Of a stretch of 64,000 nucleotides of DNA, positions 1 through 10,038 are shown piece by piece. The first letter of the stretch is position 1. Every line of letters starts with the position of its first letter. Position numbers and translations under genes: made by a program. The DNA is taken from the NCBI GenBank assembly GCA_965224105.1, contig CBDCYH010000002.1, positions 1,364,001-1,428,000 on the forward strand. Reading direction: 5' to 3'. The notes beneath the pieces were generated by a model. The model was not told where the DNA came from. It worked only from the letters and a program-made list of their open reading frames with translations, and made no database searches. This DNA comes from CBDCYH01 sp965224105 (GTDB taxonomy: Bacteria; Bacteroidota; Rhodothermia; Rhodothermales; JABDKH01).

Positions 1-238
1 GCCTCAGTTCAGCTGATTAAGTTCATGCCCATTGTGGTCTTGACAACCTGTCCTTTTATGGGAAACCTTGAGCGGAGCTGGACGGAAATTTGTCGCAGAC
101 GTATTCACTCAGTAGATTGATTTCGGCATTTTGTTGTGAGAGGCAAAGGACAGTCATTCATGTTCGCTGTCCATGCGATAAAGAATCCGGAAGTTCCAAA
201 GACTCACTTCACCCACCTCATATCCGATAGACCGGAAA
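1..238. other. Intergenic region upstream of the efflux operon
   Basis: No convincing gene is visible in these 238 bases. The stretch presumably carries the promoter of the efflux operon that starts at 239, but I could not identify a clear promoter or operator. The open frame on the opposite strand here has no recognisable protein features and overlaps the efflux gene. Confidence 0.4.
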
Positions 239-2620
239 ATGGCTAATTCTGTACGGCGAGGAACGAAGATTCTGCTTGTCGGAGTTGTTCTGACGTTGGC
301 CCAACTCGGGTTAACCCGGGATGCTGTTTCCCAGGAAAAGGATGTCTTCGAAATAGCAATTCTTATCGACGGGCTTGCCCCGCAGGCAGACTCACTATTA
401 GCCCTCCTCAAAACAGAAATTGTTTCTGTTGTAGGAGAAGACGCAGATATCCGATTTCCGGATTCAAGTTTTTTTGCAAACGACTATAACAGTCGCACGG
501 CTGCTGAGCAGTATCAGGAAGTTGTCCAAGGTACCACCAAGATAATTCTGGCATTCGGCCCGGTAATCGCGGATGTTATTACCAAGCAGACTGCATATCC
601 CAAGCCAACCATACTTTTCGGGGCAATCAACAGCGATCTTGCCGAAGTAGACGAGAGCAGGACAGTTTCAGGTATTGACAATTTTATCTATCTGGTCACA
701 ACCCAGTCTTATAAACACGACCTAAGTACGTTTAAGTCCATTTATGACTTCCAAAACATAGGCGTTGTTATCGCAGGTACTCAGGCAGGCGTACTTGATC
801 ACGAAATAGCTCTCAATCGAATCCTCACCGAACTGAATTCAAGCTATGAGCTTATTCATGTTAGCGAGCCTTCTGATCTTGCAGATCCTCTGAGGCGAGT
901 CGACGCCATTTATCTCGCAGAAGGGTTTGGGCTAAGCGATGAAACCATTCGCGAGATGGCGCAAATGCTTATCGATAACAGAGTCCCGTCATTTGTAGCA
1001 ACGCGGAGAGAGGACGTCGAACAAGGTTGGATGGCAACAAATCAAGCCGCTGAAAACCTGCAGCTGTTGTTTCGTCGAATAGCGTTGAACGTTGATGCGG
1101 TAATTCGGGGAGAGAACCTGGCAGACCGGCCGCTACTTATAGAACAAGGAGAAACGTTAACCATTAACTACAATACTGCCGAAGCGGTTGGCGTTCCCAT
1201 TAAGTACAGCTCCATTACGACGACTGATTTTGTTGGTGAGTTCAAAAATGTAGTATCAGAAAAGACATACTCGCTCATCGATTTCATTGAGGAGGTTCGG
1301 AGTACAAACCTGGACCTGGAGACCAGCAGAACAGAGTTGGCCTTGTCCAAACAAGAACTCCGGGCTGCAAAGAGCAGTTATCTGCCAAGTATTTTTGGCT
1401 CAGCAACTGGATCTTATTTGGATCCAGCCGTAGCTGAGATATCAGGTGGCCAAAACCCGGAGTATTCCACAGCCGGAAACCTCTCTGTAAGTCAGGTCCT
1501 GTTTTCTTCAGGACTGAACACTAACATCGGGATCCAGAAGGATCTCGTAGATGCGCAGCAGGAGAACCACCGCAGGAATGAGCTGGATGTTATTCTCACC
1601 GCGGCCAGGACATACCTCACTGCCCTGTCGCTAAAGACGAACGCGGCTATCCGCAAACAGAATCTGGATGTTACCAGGCAGAACCTGAAAATCGCAGAAC
1701 AGAACCTTGATGCGGGTCAACAAGGGAAGGCAGATGTGCTTAGACTTCGATCAGAAGTGGCGCAAAATACGCAGAGTCTGGTCGAAGCTATCAGTCAGCT
1801 CGAACAAGGTTTCTACTCAATCAACCAACTAGTGAACAAGGCGATCGATAGGGAAATCGACGTCGAGGAGGTCTCGATTGGGCAGGGGATTTTTGCAGGG
1901 TACAACTACGAAAGGGTCCTAGCCTTCATAGACAACCCGCAGACCAGAAAGGTATTCGTCGACTTTCTTGTCGCGGAGGCAAGGGCAAACGCGCCTGAAC
2001 TCCATAGTCTGAATTACAACATATCGGCTATCGACCGGAGTATTCGTCAAAATGAATCCCGGTTTTACTTACCAACGGTAGCCTTCCAGGCGCAATACAA
2101 TAGAACATTTGAGCAGTGGGGCGTAGGGGCACCCCCGCCAGAAGCAATGGTTCTCAACGACAACTATAGTGCTGGACTCAATCTCTCCATTCCGATATTT
2201 GATCAGAACAGGCGTCAGCTTAGCAAACAAAAGAGTCAGATCCAGCTAAAGCAATTGCACCTTGCACGGGATGCAACTGAGCTGGCACTGGAGCGGGCAG
2301 TGCAAGACGCAATCCTGGAACTCATCAATCAAATTTCGAACATCGAGCTGTCCGAAGTCTCGGAGGAAACAGCAGAGGAAAGTCTGGATCTCACGCAAGC
2401 GGCGTATTCGGCTGGCGCCGTCAACATCAGTGAGCTACTTGATGCGCAAAGAAATTATTTTAGTGCTCAACTCGCACGGGCAAATGCCAGCTACGATTTC
2501 CTGCTGAGCAGTCTCATGTTGGAAAGAACAATAGGACACTTCTTCCTTCTGCACAGTCAGGATGAGAATGATGAGTTCCTAAATCGTTATCTCGAGTACG
2601 CGAATGAATCACAACAATAA
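239..2620 (+). CDS. TolC-like outer-membrane efflux protein fused to a substrate-binding-protein-like domain
   Basis: This 793-residue protein begins with a signal peptide (about residues 1-32) and contains two parts. Residues 35-335 read like the ABC_sub_bind (TrpX-like) periplasmic binding fold, with segments such as ILAFGPVIADVI and ILFGAINSDL. Residues 345-780 read like a TolC/OEP outer-membrane channel: two repeats rich in long helices, with SYLPSIFGSATGSY and FYLPTVAFQAQY in the beta-strand positions and a C-terminal helix containing AYSAGAVNISELLDAQR. TolC proteins are normally about 430-500 residues, so the N-terminal part is an addition. The gene is first in an apparent operon with an adaptor and an RND pump, 12 bases upstream of the adaptor. 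The channel role is well supported; a sensing or ligand-delivery role for the extra domain is inference. Confidence 0.85.
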   Translation: MANSVRRGTKILLVGVVLTLAQLGLTRDAVSQEKDVFEIAILIDGLAPQADSLLALLKTEIVSVVGEDADIRFPDSSFFANDYNSRTAAEQYQEVVQGTTKIILAFGPVIADVITKQTAYPKPTILFGAINSDLAEVDESRTVSGIDNFIYLVTTQSYKHDLSTFKSIYDFQNIGVVIAGTQAGVLDHEIALNRILTELNSSYELIHVSEPSDLADPLRRVDAIYLAEGFGLSDETIREMAQMLIDNRVPSFVATRREDVEQGWMATNQAAENLQLLFRRIALNVDAVIRGENLADRPLLIEQGETLTINYNTAEAVGVPIKYSSITTTDFVGEFKNVVSEKTYSLIDFIEEVRSTNLDLETSRTELALSKQELRAAKSSYLPSIFGSATGSYLDPAVAEISGGQNPEYSTAGNLSVSQVLFSSGLNTNIGIQKDLVDAQQENHRRNELDVILTAARTYLTALSLKTNAAIRKQNLDVTRQNLKIAEQNLDAGQQGKADVLRLRSEVAQNTQSLVEAISQLEQGFYSINQLVNKAIDREIDVEEVSIGQGIFAGYNYERVLAFIDNPQTRKVFVDFLVAEARANAPELHSLNYNISAIDRSIRQNESRFYLPTVAFQAQYNRTFEQWGVGAPPPEAMVLNDNYSAGLNLSIPIFDQNRRQLSKQKSQIQLKQLHLARDATELALERAVQDAILELINQISNIELSEVSEETAEESLDLTQAAYSAGAVNISELLDAQRNYFSAQLARANASYDFLLSSLMLERTIGHFFLLHSQDENDEFLNRYLEYANESQQ

Positions 2621-2632
2621 CACCCATTCGAT

Positions 2633-3712
2633 ATGAAGAAAACTTTATTCGTGACGCTCGGGATAATGTTGTTCTTAACGGCTTGCCAAGACTCAGTTCA
2701 GGAAGCGGAACCTGTCGTACGACCAGTACGAATTGATGAAGTAGGGTTCAAAGACGGCGCGGCTGTTCGCACGTTCAGCGGAACGGCTGTGACCGACAAG
2801 ATCATCAACCTTAGTTTCAGAAGTGGAGGCATTGTTAAAAGATTCGACGCAAGGATTGGGCAAAGGGTAAGAAGGGGGCAACTGGTTGGAGAATTGGACA
2901 ACGTCTCTGCACGTTTAGCCTACGAACAATCCGTTTCAACCTTGAATAGTGCAACATCCCAACTAAACACCGCCAAGCTGACTTTTAATCGTACGAGCTC
3001 CCTGTACGAGAACGGAAGCGCATCTCTGAGCGAGTTTGAAGCCGCAAAGAATGGGCTTAATACTGCTCAGGCCAATGTAGAATCGGCACAACGTAGTGTC
3101 GAAATACAGAGGGAGCAAATTAGGTACGGCTATATATATGCTCCTTCTTCCGGGATCATCGCATCAGTAAACACCGAGGTCAACGAGAATGTCTCGGCAG
3201 GACAAGTTGTGGCTATCCTGAACGCCGGAAGCGAAATGGAAATATCGCTCGGTATTCCGGAATCTGTGATAAACGGCATCTCCAACGGAATGGAAGTAGA
3301 TATCAGTTTTGCATCGTTGGATGTTCAGGTCCATCGGGGAGTAGTGAGTGAAGTGAGTCCTTCTGTAGATGTCAATACTTCGACATATCCAGTTCGCATA
3401 GCGATTCAAGACCCCTCCTCTGATATTCGCTCCGGGATGGCTGCCAATGTAAGTTTTAGTTTCGATGACTCGGACTCGATTCAGGGACTGGTTGTGCCCG
3501 CAAATGCCGTTGGAGAGGATGGTGCTGGCAGGTTTGTGTTCGTGATTGTCGAAGATGCAAACTCCGGCGCAGTCGTCAGGAAACAGCATGTCAAATTGGG
3601 TGCGCTAAGCTCTGAAGGATTTGAGGTCCTTGATGGACTGCAGCACGGTGAGAAGATTGTGACCGCGGGACTGCAAACTCTTCTTGACGGTCAAGCAGTA
3701 CGAATTCAATGA
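2633..3712 (+). CDS. RND efflux periplasmic adaptor (membrane fusion protein), lipoprotein
   Basis: This 359-residue protein has a lipoprotein signal ending in the lipobox LTAC, with the lipidated cysteine at residue 18. The body matches the HlyD/AcrA adaptor family: a split lipoyl/barrel-sandwich domain (GGIVKRFDARIGQRVRRGQLVGEL, about 62-85, and the APSSGIIASVNTEVNENVSAGQ half near 172), a coiled-coil hairpin between them, then a beta-barrel and a membrane-proximal domain near the C-terminus. It should bridge the inner-membrane pump and the TolC-like channel. It sits directly between the two, which supports a tripartite efflux system. The substrate cannot be told from sequence. Confidence 0.92.
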   Translation: MKKTLFVTLGIMLFLTACQDSVQEAEPVVRPVRIDEVGFKDGAAVRTFSGTAVTDKIINLSFRSGGIVKRFDARIGQRVRRGQLVGELDNVSARLAYEQSVSTLNSATSQLNTAKLTFNRTSSLYENGSASLSEFEAAKNGLNTAQANVESAQRSVEIQREQIRYGYIYAPSSGIIASVNTEVNENVSAGQVVAILNAGSEMEISLGIPESVINGISNGMEVDISFASLDVQVHRGVVSEVSPSVDVNTSTYPVRIAIQDPSSDIRSGMAANVSFSFDDSDSIQGLVVPANAVGEDGAGRFVFVIVEDANSGAVVRKQHVKLGALSSEGFEVLDGLQHGEKIVTAGLQTLLDGQAVRIQ

Positions 3713-3761
3713 ACCGCCTGCGATACGATCAACCCAAACACCCAACGGCCGCCACATCCGA

Positions 3762-6700
3762 ATGAATATCGCTCAGTTTTCGATTGAGAATAACCGGATC
3801 ACCCTTGTAGTTCTTGCTGCGATTGTGTTGATGGGATTCGCTCTCTATCAGTCTTTGGCTCGAGACAGCATGCCGCCCTACACAATTAGGGTGGCAACTG
3901 TAGTGTCCAATTTTCCCGGTGCAAGCCCTGAGCGAGTTGAGGAGCTGGTAAGCGACAAAATCGAAAAAATAGCGCAGGAGCTGCCGGAAATGAAAGACGT
4001 TGCTTCGACGTCGCGCACAGGACTCTCGGTTGTTTCTGTGACCCTGAAAGACCAGGTGCCACCTGACCAGCTGCAAAGTGTTTGGGATCGGTTGAGGCGC
4101 AAACTGAACACGCTGAACAGTTTGCCTCAGGGCGTCAGTCCGAAACTAAATGACGATGGCATTGGGGACGTCTACGGTATTGTGGTCGGAATGTCGAGTG
4201 ATGGATTCTCTTACTCGGAGATGAAGGAGTTTGCCGATGACATTAAGGATGACTTCATCAAGCTGGAAAACGCGGCAAAGGTGGAGCTAGGTGGCGTGCA
4301 GGAGGAACGCGTTTTCATTGAGTTCGACAACGCCACGCTCAACGAATTTGGCTTAACGGCAAGTCAGCTGCAAGGCATCATTGGCTCGACGAATATCGTC
4401 AGCTCGGGCGGCAAAGTGAATCTTGAAGATGAACAGATCATTCTTGAGCCTACAGGCAACTACGATGATGTTGAGGACATTAAGAAGACGTTGATTCCCG
4501 TCGGCCTGGGCAATCAGCTTGTTTACCTGGAGGACATCACGAACGTGAGGAAGGCCTATGTTGAGCCGCCAACCCAGTTGGTGAGAGTCAACGGAAGAGA
4601 GGCGATAACGCTGCACGTAAACCTCAAAGCCGGAGCTAATATAGTCGCACTCGGGCAGGAAGTGGACGAGGCAGTCGAACGGTGGAAAAGGAAATTACCC
4701 ATTGGGCTCGAGCTCGATCGTGTATCGAGTATGGATAGCTACATCGAAAAGAAGATCGGAGATTTCATAGGAAACCTGGTCCAGGCTATCATTATCGTCT
4801 TGGCAGTAATGCTCCTCTTTTTGGGAATCCGAACAGGCCTCGTGATTGCCAGCCTTATACCCATCGTCACGCTAATGACACTGATGCTGATGGGCGTGAT
4901 GAACATTGGGCTCAACCAGGTTACCTTGGCGGCCCTGATCATGGCCCTCGGGATGATGGTGGACAATGCCATCGTTGTTGCCGAATCTGTTATGGTTAAG
5001 ATGGAGAGTGGAGCGTCGGCAAAGCAAGCAGCAATCGATTCCTGCTCAGAGCTCTTTACTCCGTTGCTTATTTCCACGCTCACAACATCAGCTGCATTCC
5101 TGGCATTTTACCTTGCCGAGTCGACAATGGGTGATATAGTGGGGCCAATTTTTGTCGTTATCTCGCTGGCCCTCCTGTCTTCCTGGTTAATCGCATTGTC
5201 TGTGATCACCATGTTCTGCGTTTTCTTTTTGAAGTCCGGACAGAAACCCGGTGGCAAGGAAAGTCTGATTGATCGAATTATTGAGCGTCTCAAACTTTAT
5301 TACAAAGATTTGATTCTGATTGCGCTCGGAAGAAAGGCAGTCGTCGTCGCTGGTATCGTCGTTCTCTTCCTGTTGTCGTTATTCTGTTTTCGATGGATTC
5401 CATTCGTGTTCTTCCCGGATAGCGATCGGAATATGATCACGATCGATGTCAATCTTCCACTCGGAACGAGAGTTGAACGTACCATGGACATTGTGGTCGA
5501 CATTGAAAAGTATATGGCGGACTCCTTAATGGTAGGCGAGACTCGCAACGCGGGAATCGTCGACTGGTCATCCTATGTCGGCGAAGGCCCGGATGCCTAT
5601 GACATGGGATATTCAGCCGACGAGGCATCGTCGAGTTATGCCCACGTTGTTGTGAATACCTCGACGTTTGAAATCAACAACGAGATGATCGAGAAGCTGG
5701 ATCGCTACTGCTTCAGCCGATTTCCAAATGCCGACATAAAGGTCGGGCCACTCGGAGCAGGTGGCGGAGGAGTACCCATCGAAGTCAAGGTATCGGGTGA
5801 TGATCCGGATGTTCTTGCGGAAATTGGGACTTCCATTAAGCAACGACTATCGGCGATACCAGGCACTAAAAATGTAAAGGACGATTGGGGACCAAAGAGT
5901 AAAAAACTGGTCATCGATATCGATCAATCCAGGGCACAAAACGCTGGAATCACAAGCCAGGATATTGCAACGTCACTGCAGACAGTATTGGATGGTTTTC
6001 AGACTGGCGAGTATCGCGAAGGTGATAAATCAATCCCGATTGTAATGCGAAGCGACGCAAACCAGCAGCAAAGTTTGGAAAGCCTCGAAACACTGAACAT
6101 TTATGCCCAGAATTCCGGCAAGAGCGTGCCTCTTTTGCAAGTAGCAACGATTGTTCCAGCGTGGCAGTACTCGAAAATTAGACGGCTCAACCTCAAGAGG
6201 ACAGTTAATGTGACGAGCGAGCTAACCGCCGATGGAAATGCGTCGGACGTAACAGCTGAGCTTTCTGGATGGCTTGAGGAGAGTCGCGCGAATTGGCCAG
6301 TCGGTTACCAATACGAATTTGGAGGTGATGCCCAAAATACGGCAGACAACATGGGCGCAGTTATCAACTACCTGCCGCTGTCAGGTTTCATAATCCTGAT
6401 CCTGTTGATAATCCAATTTAACTCAATCAGAAAAACGCTCATGGTGATCCTGACGATTCCTCTGGGACTTATCGGTGTAGTCATTGGTCTCCTTACGTTC
6501 CGCGAAGCATTCGGATTTATGCCGTTCCTTGGTGTAATCTCGTTGGCCGGGATTGTTATCAATAACGCAATCGTTTTAATCGACAGGATCGAAATCGAAG
6601 AGAGAAATCCAGTACGCTCCAGACAAGATGCAATAATCGCGGCATGCCTCCAGAGATTCCGTCCCATAATTCTGGCAACGTTTACAACCGTTCTGGGGCT

Positions 6701-6875
6701 GGTTCCACTTTACCTGGGCGGTGGCGAGATGTGGGAAGGCATGGCTGTAAGCATTATGGTAGGTCTGCTCTTCGGCACGGTAATTACACTTTTGTTTATT
6801 CCGTCCCTGTATAGCATTCTGTTCCGCGTTGATTACCACAACTATGAAGTTGATGAAAGCATTGTGAGTGGGTAG
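3762..6875 (+). CDS. RND efflux pump inner-membrane permease (AcrB/MexB-like)
   Basis: The chosen ATG gives 1037 residues starting MNIAQFSIENNR, the normal length and opening of the family. An upstream TTG at 3684 would overlap the adaptor gene and add 26 residues without family character. The protein has TM1 near residues 12-30, porter-domain signatures (FPGASPERVEELV), a central membrane block containing ALGMMVDNAIVVAESV with the proton-relay aspartate, a second periplasmic domain, and a second membrane block ending in SLAGIVINNAIVLIDRIE. It drives proton-coupled drug or solute export with the adaptor and channel encoded upstream. It is the last gene of the operon. Confidence 0.95.
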   Translation: MNIAQFSIENNRITLVVLAAIVLMGFALYQSLARDSMPPYTIRVATVVSNFPGASPERVEELVSDKIEKIAQELPEMKDVASTSRTGLSVVSVTLKDQVPPDQLQSVWDRLRRKLNTLNSLPQGVSPKLNDDGIGDVYGIVVGMSSDGFSYSEMKEFADDIKDDFIKLENAAKVELGGVQEERVFIEFDNATLNEFGLTASQLQGIIGSTNIVSSGGKVNLEDEQIILEPTGNYDDVEDIKKTLIPVGLGNQLVYLEDITNVRKAYVEPPTQLVRVNGREAITLHVNLKAGANIVALGQEVDEAVERWKRKLPIGLELDRVSSMDSYIEKKIGDFIGNLVQAIIIVLAVMLLFLGIRTGLVIASLIPIVTLMTLMLMGVMNIGLNQVTLAALIMALGMMVDNAIVVAESVMVKMESGASAKQAAIDSCSELFTPLLISTLTTSAAFLAFYLAESTMGDIVGPIFVVISLALLSSWLIALSVITMFCVFFLKSGQKPGGKESLIDRIIERLKLYYKDLILIALGRKAVVVAGIVVLFLLSLFCFRWIPFVFFPDSDRNMITIDVNLPLGTRVERTMDIVVDIEKYMADSLMVGETRNAGIVDWSSYVGEGPDAYDMGYSADEASSSYAHVVVNTSTFEINNEMIEKLDRYCFSRFPNADIKVGPLGAGGGGVPIEVKVSGDDPDVLAEIGTSIKQRLSAIPGTKNVKDDWGPKSKKLVIDIDQSRAQNAGITSQDIATSLQTVLDGFQTGEYREGDKSIPIVMRSDANQQQSLESLETLNIYAQNSGKSVPLLQVATIVPAWQYSKIRRLNLKRTVNVTSELTADGNASDVTAELSGWLEESRANWPVGYQYEFGGDAQNTADNMGAVINYLPLSGFIILILLIIQFNSIRKTLMVILTIPLGLIGVVIGLLTFREAFGFMPFLGVISLAGIVINNAIVLIDRIEIEERNPVRSRQDAIIAACLQRFRPIILATFTTVLGLVPLYLGGGEMWEGMAVSIMVGLLFGTVITLLFIPSLYSILFRVDYHNYEVDESIVSG

Positions 6876-6901
6876 TTCCCCTGGTTTGTGACGTCAACAA
6901 T

Positions 6902-7281
6902 ATGGATTCGAAATCTCCAAGGGAAGTAATCAGATCGTGGATTGAGCGATTCAATGCAGCGGACATTGACGGCCTTGCTACTCTCTATGCAGAAGATGCG
7001 ATCAACGACCAAGTCGTGTTTTCGAAACCGTTGCACGGGCGCGACGAGGTGAGCAAAAAGGTTGAGGTCGAATTCTCGCGCGCAAAAATGAAGTGTATAG
7101 AGGAGTGAATCTACGAGCGCGACGACACTGCTATCCTGCAGTGGCAAGACCCAAACGGTTTGCGCGGTTGCGGGTTTTTCCAAAACAAAGACGGACAGAT
7201 CATCCACCAATAAGATACTTTGACCAGCTAACTTTTTTTCGAGCGCAAGGCTTGCCAGTGACAGATGATTACATTTGGTAA
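6902..7281 (+). pseudogene. SnoaL-like / NTF2-fold protein, broken by a stop and a frameshift
   Basis: The first 68 codons encode a SnoaL-like (ketosteroid-isomerase fold) start, with VIRSWIERFNAADIDGLATLYAEDA. The frame is cut by TGA at 7106-7108. In the same frame after the stop, typical family sequence continues (IYERDDTAILQWQDPNGLRGCGFF, residues split by no other change) until a TAA near 7212. The usual C-terminus (YFDQLTFFRAQGLP) then resumes in another frame to 7281. Two independent lesions in about 380 bases argue for a decayed gene, with sequencing error as the alternative. The total length (about 126 codons) matches an intact family member. Confidence 0.8.
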
Positions 7282-7309
7282 GCCAACACAGTAAAACGAC
7301 CTATTCAAC

Positions 7310-7828
7310 ATGAAACATTTTGTCTCCGCCCTGGCTTGCGTCCTGTTTATTAATCCATGTGCCACAGCGCAGACGGATGCCGACCTCGTCGAATCCGACG
7401 ACACACGCTACTATGATTTTTGGCCGGGAACGTGGATAGAAATTGTCGATGGGAAGGTCGACAGCTCTGCCACCCGATTCGTCGTCAAAAGAAGTGTCAG
7501 CCCAGCCTCGTTCGAAGAAGAGTGGACGCAGGTGTATGACGGCGTGGCACACAAATCAGTAGCCCTTCGATCCTGGGATCAGGTGAACAATCGTTGGGCA
7601 TTCGTCTGGGTAAGTGACAACGCATTATTTCAAGTTTGGGACGGTGTTAAAGTTGGCCACGATTGGTACATCATAAAAGAGTTTGATATCGATGGAAATA
7701 AGATCTTGTCACGACAGGCTTGGATCCCCCAAGATGATGGCCATTTGCGTCGACTTCTGCAACGTTCTGAAGATGGTGGTCATACCTGGTTTACGCGGTA
7801 TGATGCTATGTTTAAAAAGATGCGGTAG
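7310..7828 (+). CDS. Small secreted protein, possibly DUF1579-like
   Basis: This 172-residue protein has a signal peptide ending near the alanine-rich ATAQ at about residue 21. The mature part is rich in tryptophan and aromatic residues (YYDFWPGTWIEI, WAFVWVSDNALFQVWDG) with alternating strands, resembling the lipocalin-like DUF1579 group of secreted or cytosolic proteins. I do not recognise a catalytic motif. It lies between two broken genes and has no obvious operon partner. The family suggestion is tentative; export is likely. Confidence 0.6.
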   Translation: MKHFVSALACVLFINPCATAQTDADLVESDDTRYYDFWPGTWIEIVDGKVDSSATRFVVKRSVSPASFEEEWTQVYDGVAHKSVALRSWDQVNNRWAFVWVSDNALFQVWDGVKVGHDWYIIKEFDIDGNKILSRQAWIPQDDGHLRRLLQRSEDGGHTWFTRYDAMFKKMR

Positions 7829-7887
7829 CGTGAATTGTCGCAGGGCTCAACGCGTATCTTTTGCTGACAACTATCCATTTGCCCACC

Positions 7888-8902
7888 ATGAAACGCACTA
7901 CTTTCCTAACCGCACTTATCCTCGTCTCGGTCCTCCCAACCACCGACCTCGCCGCCCAGACCCTCACCTCACGCGGACCAGTCGCGACGTATTCCATCGT
8001 TGCGCGCGACTCCACCACCGGCCAGCTGGGCGTTGCAGTCCAGTCACACTGGTTCTCCGTCGGATCCATTGTAACCTGGGCCGAGGCAGGCGTGGGTGCC
8101 GTCGCCACACAGTCCTTCATTGATCCCGCTTACGGCCAACTTGGCTTGCAGATGATGTCCACTGGAAAATCTGCACCAGCGACCCTCGCTGGACTACTGG
8201 CATCAGATGAGGGCGAGGCGGTTAGACAGGTGGCCATGATCGACGCAAAGGGTAAGGTTGCCGCTCACACAGGCGCACGTGCCATTGAGGCAGCGGGCCA
8301 ACCACGTTGGCAACCAGTACTCCGTCCAGGCAAACCTCATGGAGAAAGCAACCGTCTGGGCTGCTATGGCGGAGGCGTACGAATCGTCCGACGGTGATCT
8401 CGCTGAGCGATTGCTCAAAGCACTCGAAGCAGCGCAGGCAGAAGGAGGAGACATCCGCGGAAAGCAGTCCGCCGCCATCCTCATTGTGTCCGGAAAATCA
8501 ACCGGTAAGAGCTGGGCCGACCGACTGTTCGATCTGCGTGTCGAAGATCATCCGGAACCGGTAAAGGAACTACGTCGGTTGGTTAAAATGCAGCGGGCAT
8601 ATCAGAAGCTGAACGAGGGTGACGGATGGATGACAGAAAATAACTTCGAGAAGGCCGTCGAGGCATATCAGACCGCCCTCACCATCCTGCCCGATGAAGC
8701 GACAAATGGAGAAGCAGCCTTCTGGGTGGGTATCACCTTGCTCGATGCCGGCGACGTCGAAAGCGCACTACCTTACCTGAAGCGAGCGTATGCTCAAGAT
8801 GAACGATGGGCTGTCCTAGTGCCGCGTCTCCCAGCCGCTGGATTACTCCGCACCGACCCCGCGACAGTCAAGCAAATCATTGAACAGATGCGCACTAAGT
8901 GA
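7888..8902 (+). pseudogene. DUF1028 protein with C-terminal TPR-like region, single frameshift
   Basis: The reading begins at ATG 7888 with a signal peptide (MKRTTFLTALILVSVLP). It is followed by the DUF1028 body (ATYSIVARDSTTGQLGVAVQSHWFSVG, then GVGAVATQSFIDPAYGQLGL). Near 8298-8302 the expected AGHHVGNQYSVQANLM signature moves to the next frame: one extra base, probably a C in the ggccaaccac stretch, splits it. The second frame carries the rest of DUF1028 and a TPR-like tail to 8902. Without the shift the product would be about 337 residues, a normal length. A sequencing or assembly error would also explain it. DUF1028 proteins are Ntn-hydrolase-like, and their substrate is not established. 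Confidence 0.82.
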
Positions 8903-9045
8903 TAACAATGCGCATCAGAAAAATATATTCGTCGACGGTGTCGTGGTCGCGAGGCAAATTGCGTATCCTCAGTTACATAGCGTAGTCACTGTGCCGACTG
9001 ATTTCCCTGGTGCGCTTGCGGAAATCTCACCCATTTCGACGACAG

Positions 9046-10038
9046 ATGAAGATCACCCACCGCGGCCTCCCAGCCGTCGTTGCCCTGTTGTGGGTAATGA
9101 CGAGTACGCATCGAGCCGCTTATTGCCAACCAGCGATAACCTCCAGCGTAATTGGGGGCGGTGCGACAACAGCGCAGAGCACCAACTTCTCCCTGCAGGG
9201 CACCGTCGGACAACCCGTCGCAGGGTCCTCGTCGCAGAATAACACAACGGTCCTCTCCGGTTTCTGGCACACTACCGGAAGTGTGTCCTTCCCCTTGTTC
9301 GCCGACGTCCGCGCATTTCTGCAAGGGGCCTATAACGGAGCGGGGGCTATGTCAACTCTGCTGAATAGCGATTACCTCCCGCTGTCGAATCCGTACAGCG
9401 CACCTGAACTTTCAGGCCTGCCTCTTTTCTATCCAGGAACGGAAAGCCTGGACTCACTGAACGAGGACGTCGCTGACTGGGTGGTACTGGAATTGAGATC
9501 AGACACTCTCAGCTCATCGGCGGTTGCGTCGCGTGCCGCGCTCATTCTGGACGATGGTTCGATTGTCGATCTCGACGGCCAAAGTCCTGTCCGGTTTGAT
9601 GGTATCGACCCGGACGATTACTACATCGTCGTGAGGCATCTAAACCATCTTGCGATCATGTCTTCAACAGCGGTTGCGCGCTCCGGCAATAGCCTTACGC
9701 ACGACTTCACCGGCAGCCAGTCGTCGGCATTTGGCAACAATCCGCTGCGCCAACTATCGGCAGGGGTGTTCGGGATGGCGGGGGCAGACTACAATGCAGA
9801 CGGCCAGGTCACTGCACCCGACTTCAATGCTTACCTCGGAGCCACCCAGACAGGTGCAACCGGCTATCTCCGCGCCGACTTTAACCGCGACGGCCAGGTT
9901 ACCGCGCCCGATTTCAATCTATTCCTTGCAAATACCATCGCCGGAGCAATTGGCCGGGTGCCCGAAAGCACATCCGTCGAGTCCACCCCCACGGAAATCA
10001 TACCCGAATTCAAGAAATGGGAAAAACGATCACGCTAA
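9046..10038 (+). CDS. Secreted protein with two dockerin-like calcium-binding repeats
   Basis: The start chosen at 9046 gives 330 residues opening with a signal peptide (MKITHRGLPAVVALLWVM). The upstream ATG at 9010 would place a charged leader before it. Residues about 28-75 contain a segment common in secreted Bacteroidota proteins (VIGGGATTAQSTNFSLQGTVGQPV). Near the C-terminus two EF-hand-like loops occur 30 residues apart, D248-x-N250-x-D252-G and D278-x-N280-x-D282-G, each followed by QVTAPDFN. This is the layout of a type I dockerin. The gene overlaps the next one, a cohesin-like protein, by 22 bases, so the two products may bind each other (inference). Confidence 0.75.
   Translation: MKITHRGLPAVVALLWVMTSTHRAAYCQPAITSSVIGGGATTAQSTNFSLQGTVGQPVAGSSSQNNTTVLSGFWHTTGSVSFPLFADVRAFLQGAYNGAGAMSTLLNSDYLPLSNPYSAPELSGLPLFYPGTESLDSLNEDVADWVVLELRSDTLSSSAVASRAALILDDGSIVDLDGQSPVRFDGIDPDDYYIVVRHLNHLAIMSSTAVARSGNSLTHDFTGSQSSAFGNNPLRQLSAGVFGMAGADYNADGQVTAPDFNAYLGATQTGATGYLRADFNRDGQVTAPDFNLFLANTIAGAIGRVPESTSVESTPTEIIPEFKKWEKRSR

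Noticed and set aside
7106..7108. TGA as selenocysteine or recoded tryptophan in the SnoaL-like gene
   Set aside because: A second, unrelated frameshift follows within about 110 bases, and TGA serves as a normal stop in other genes here.
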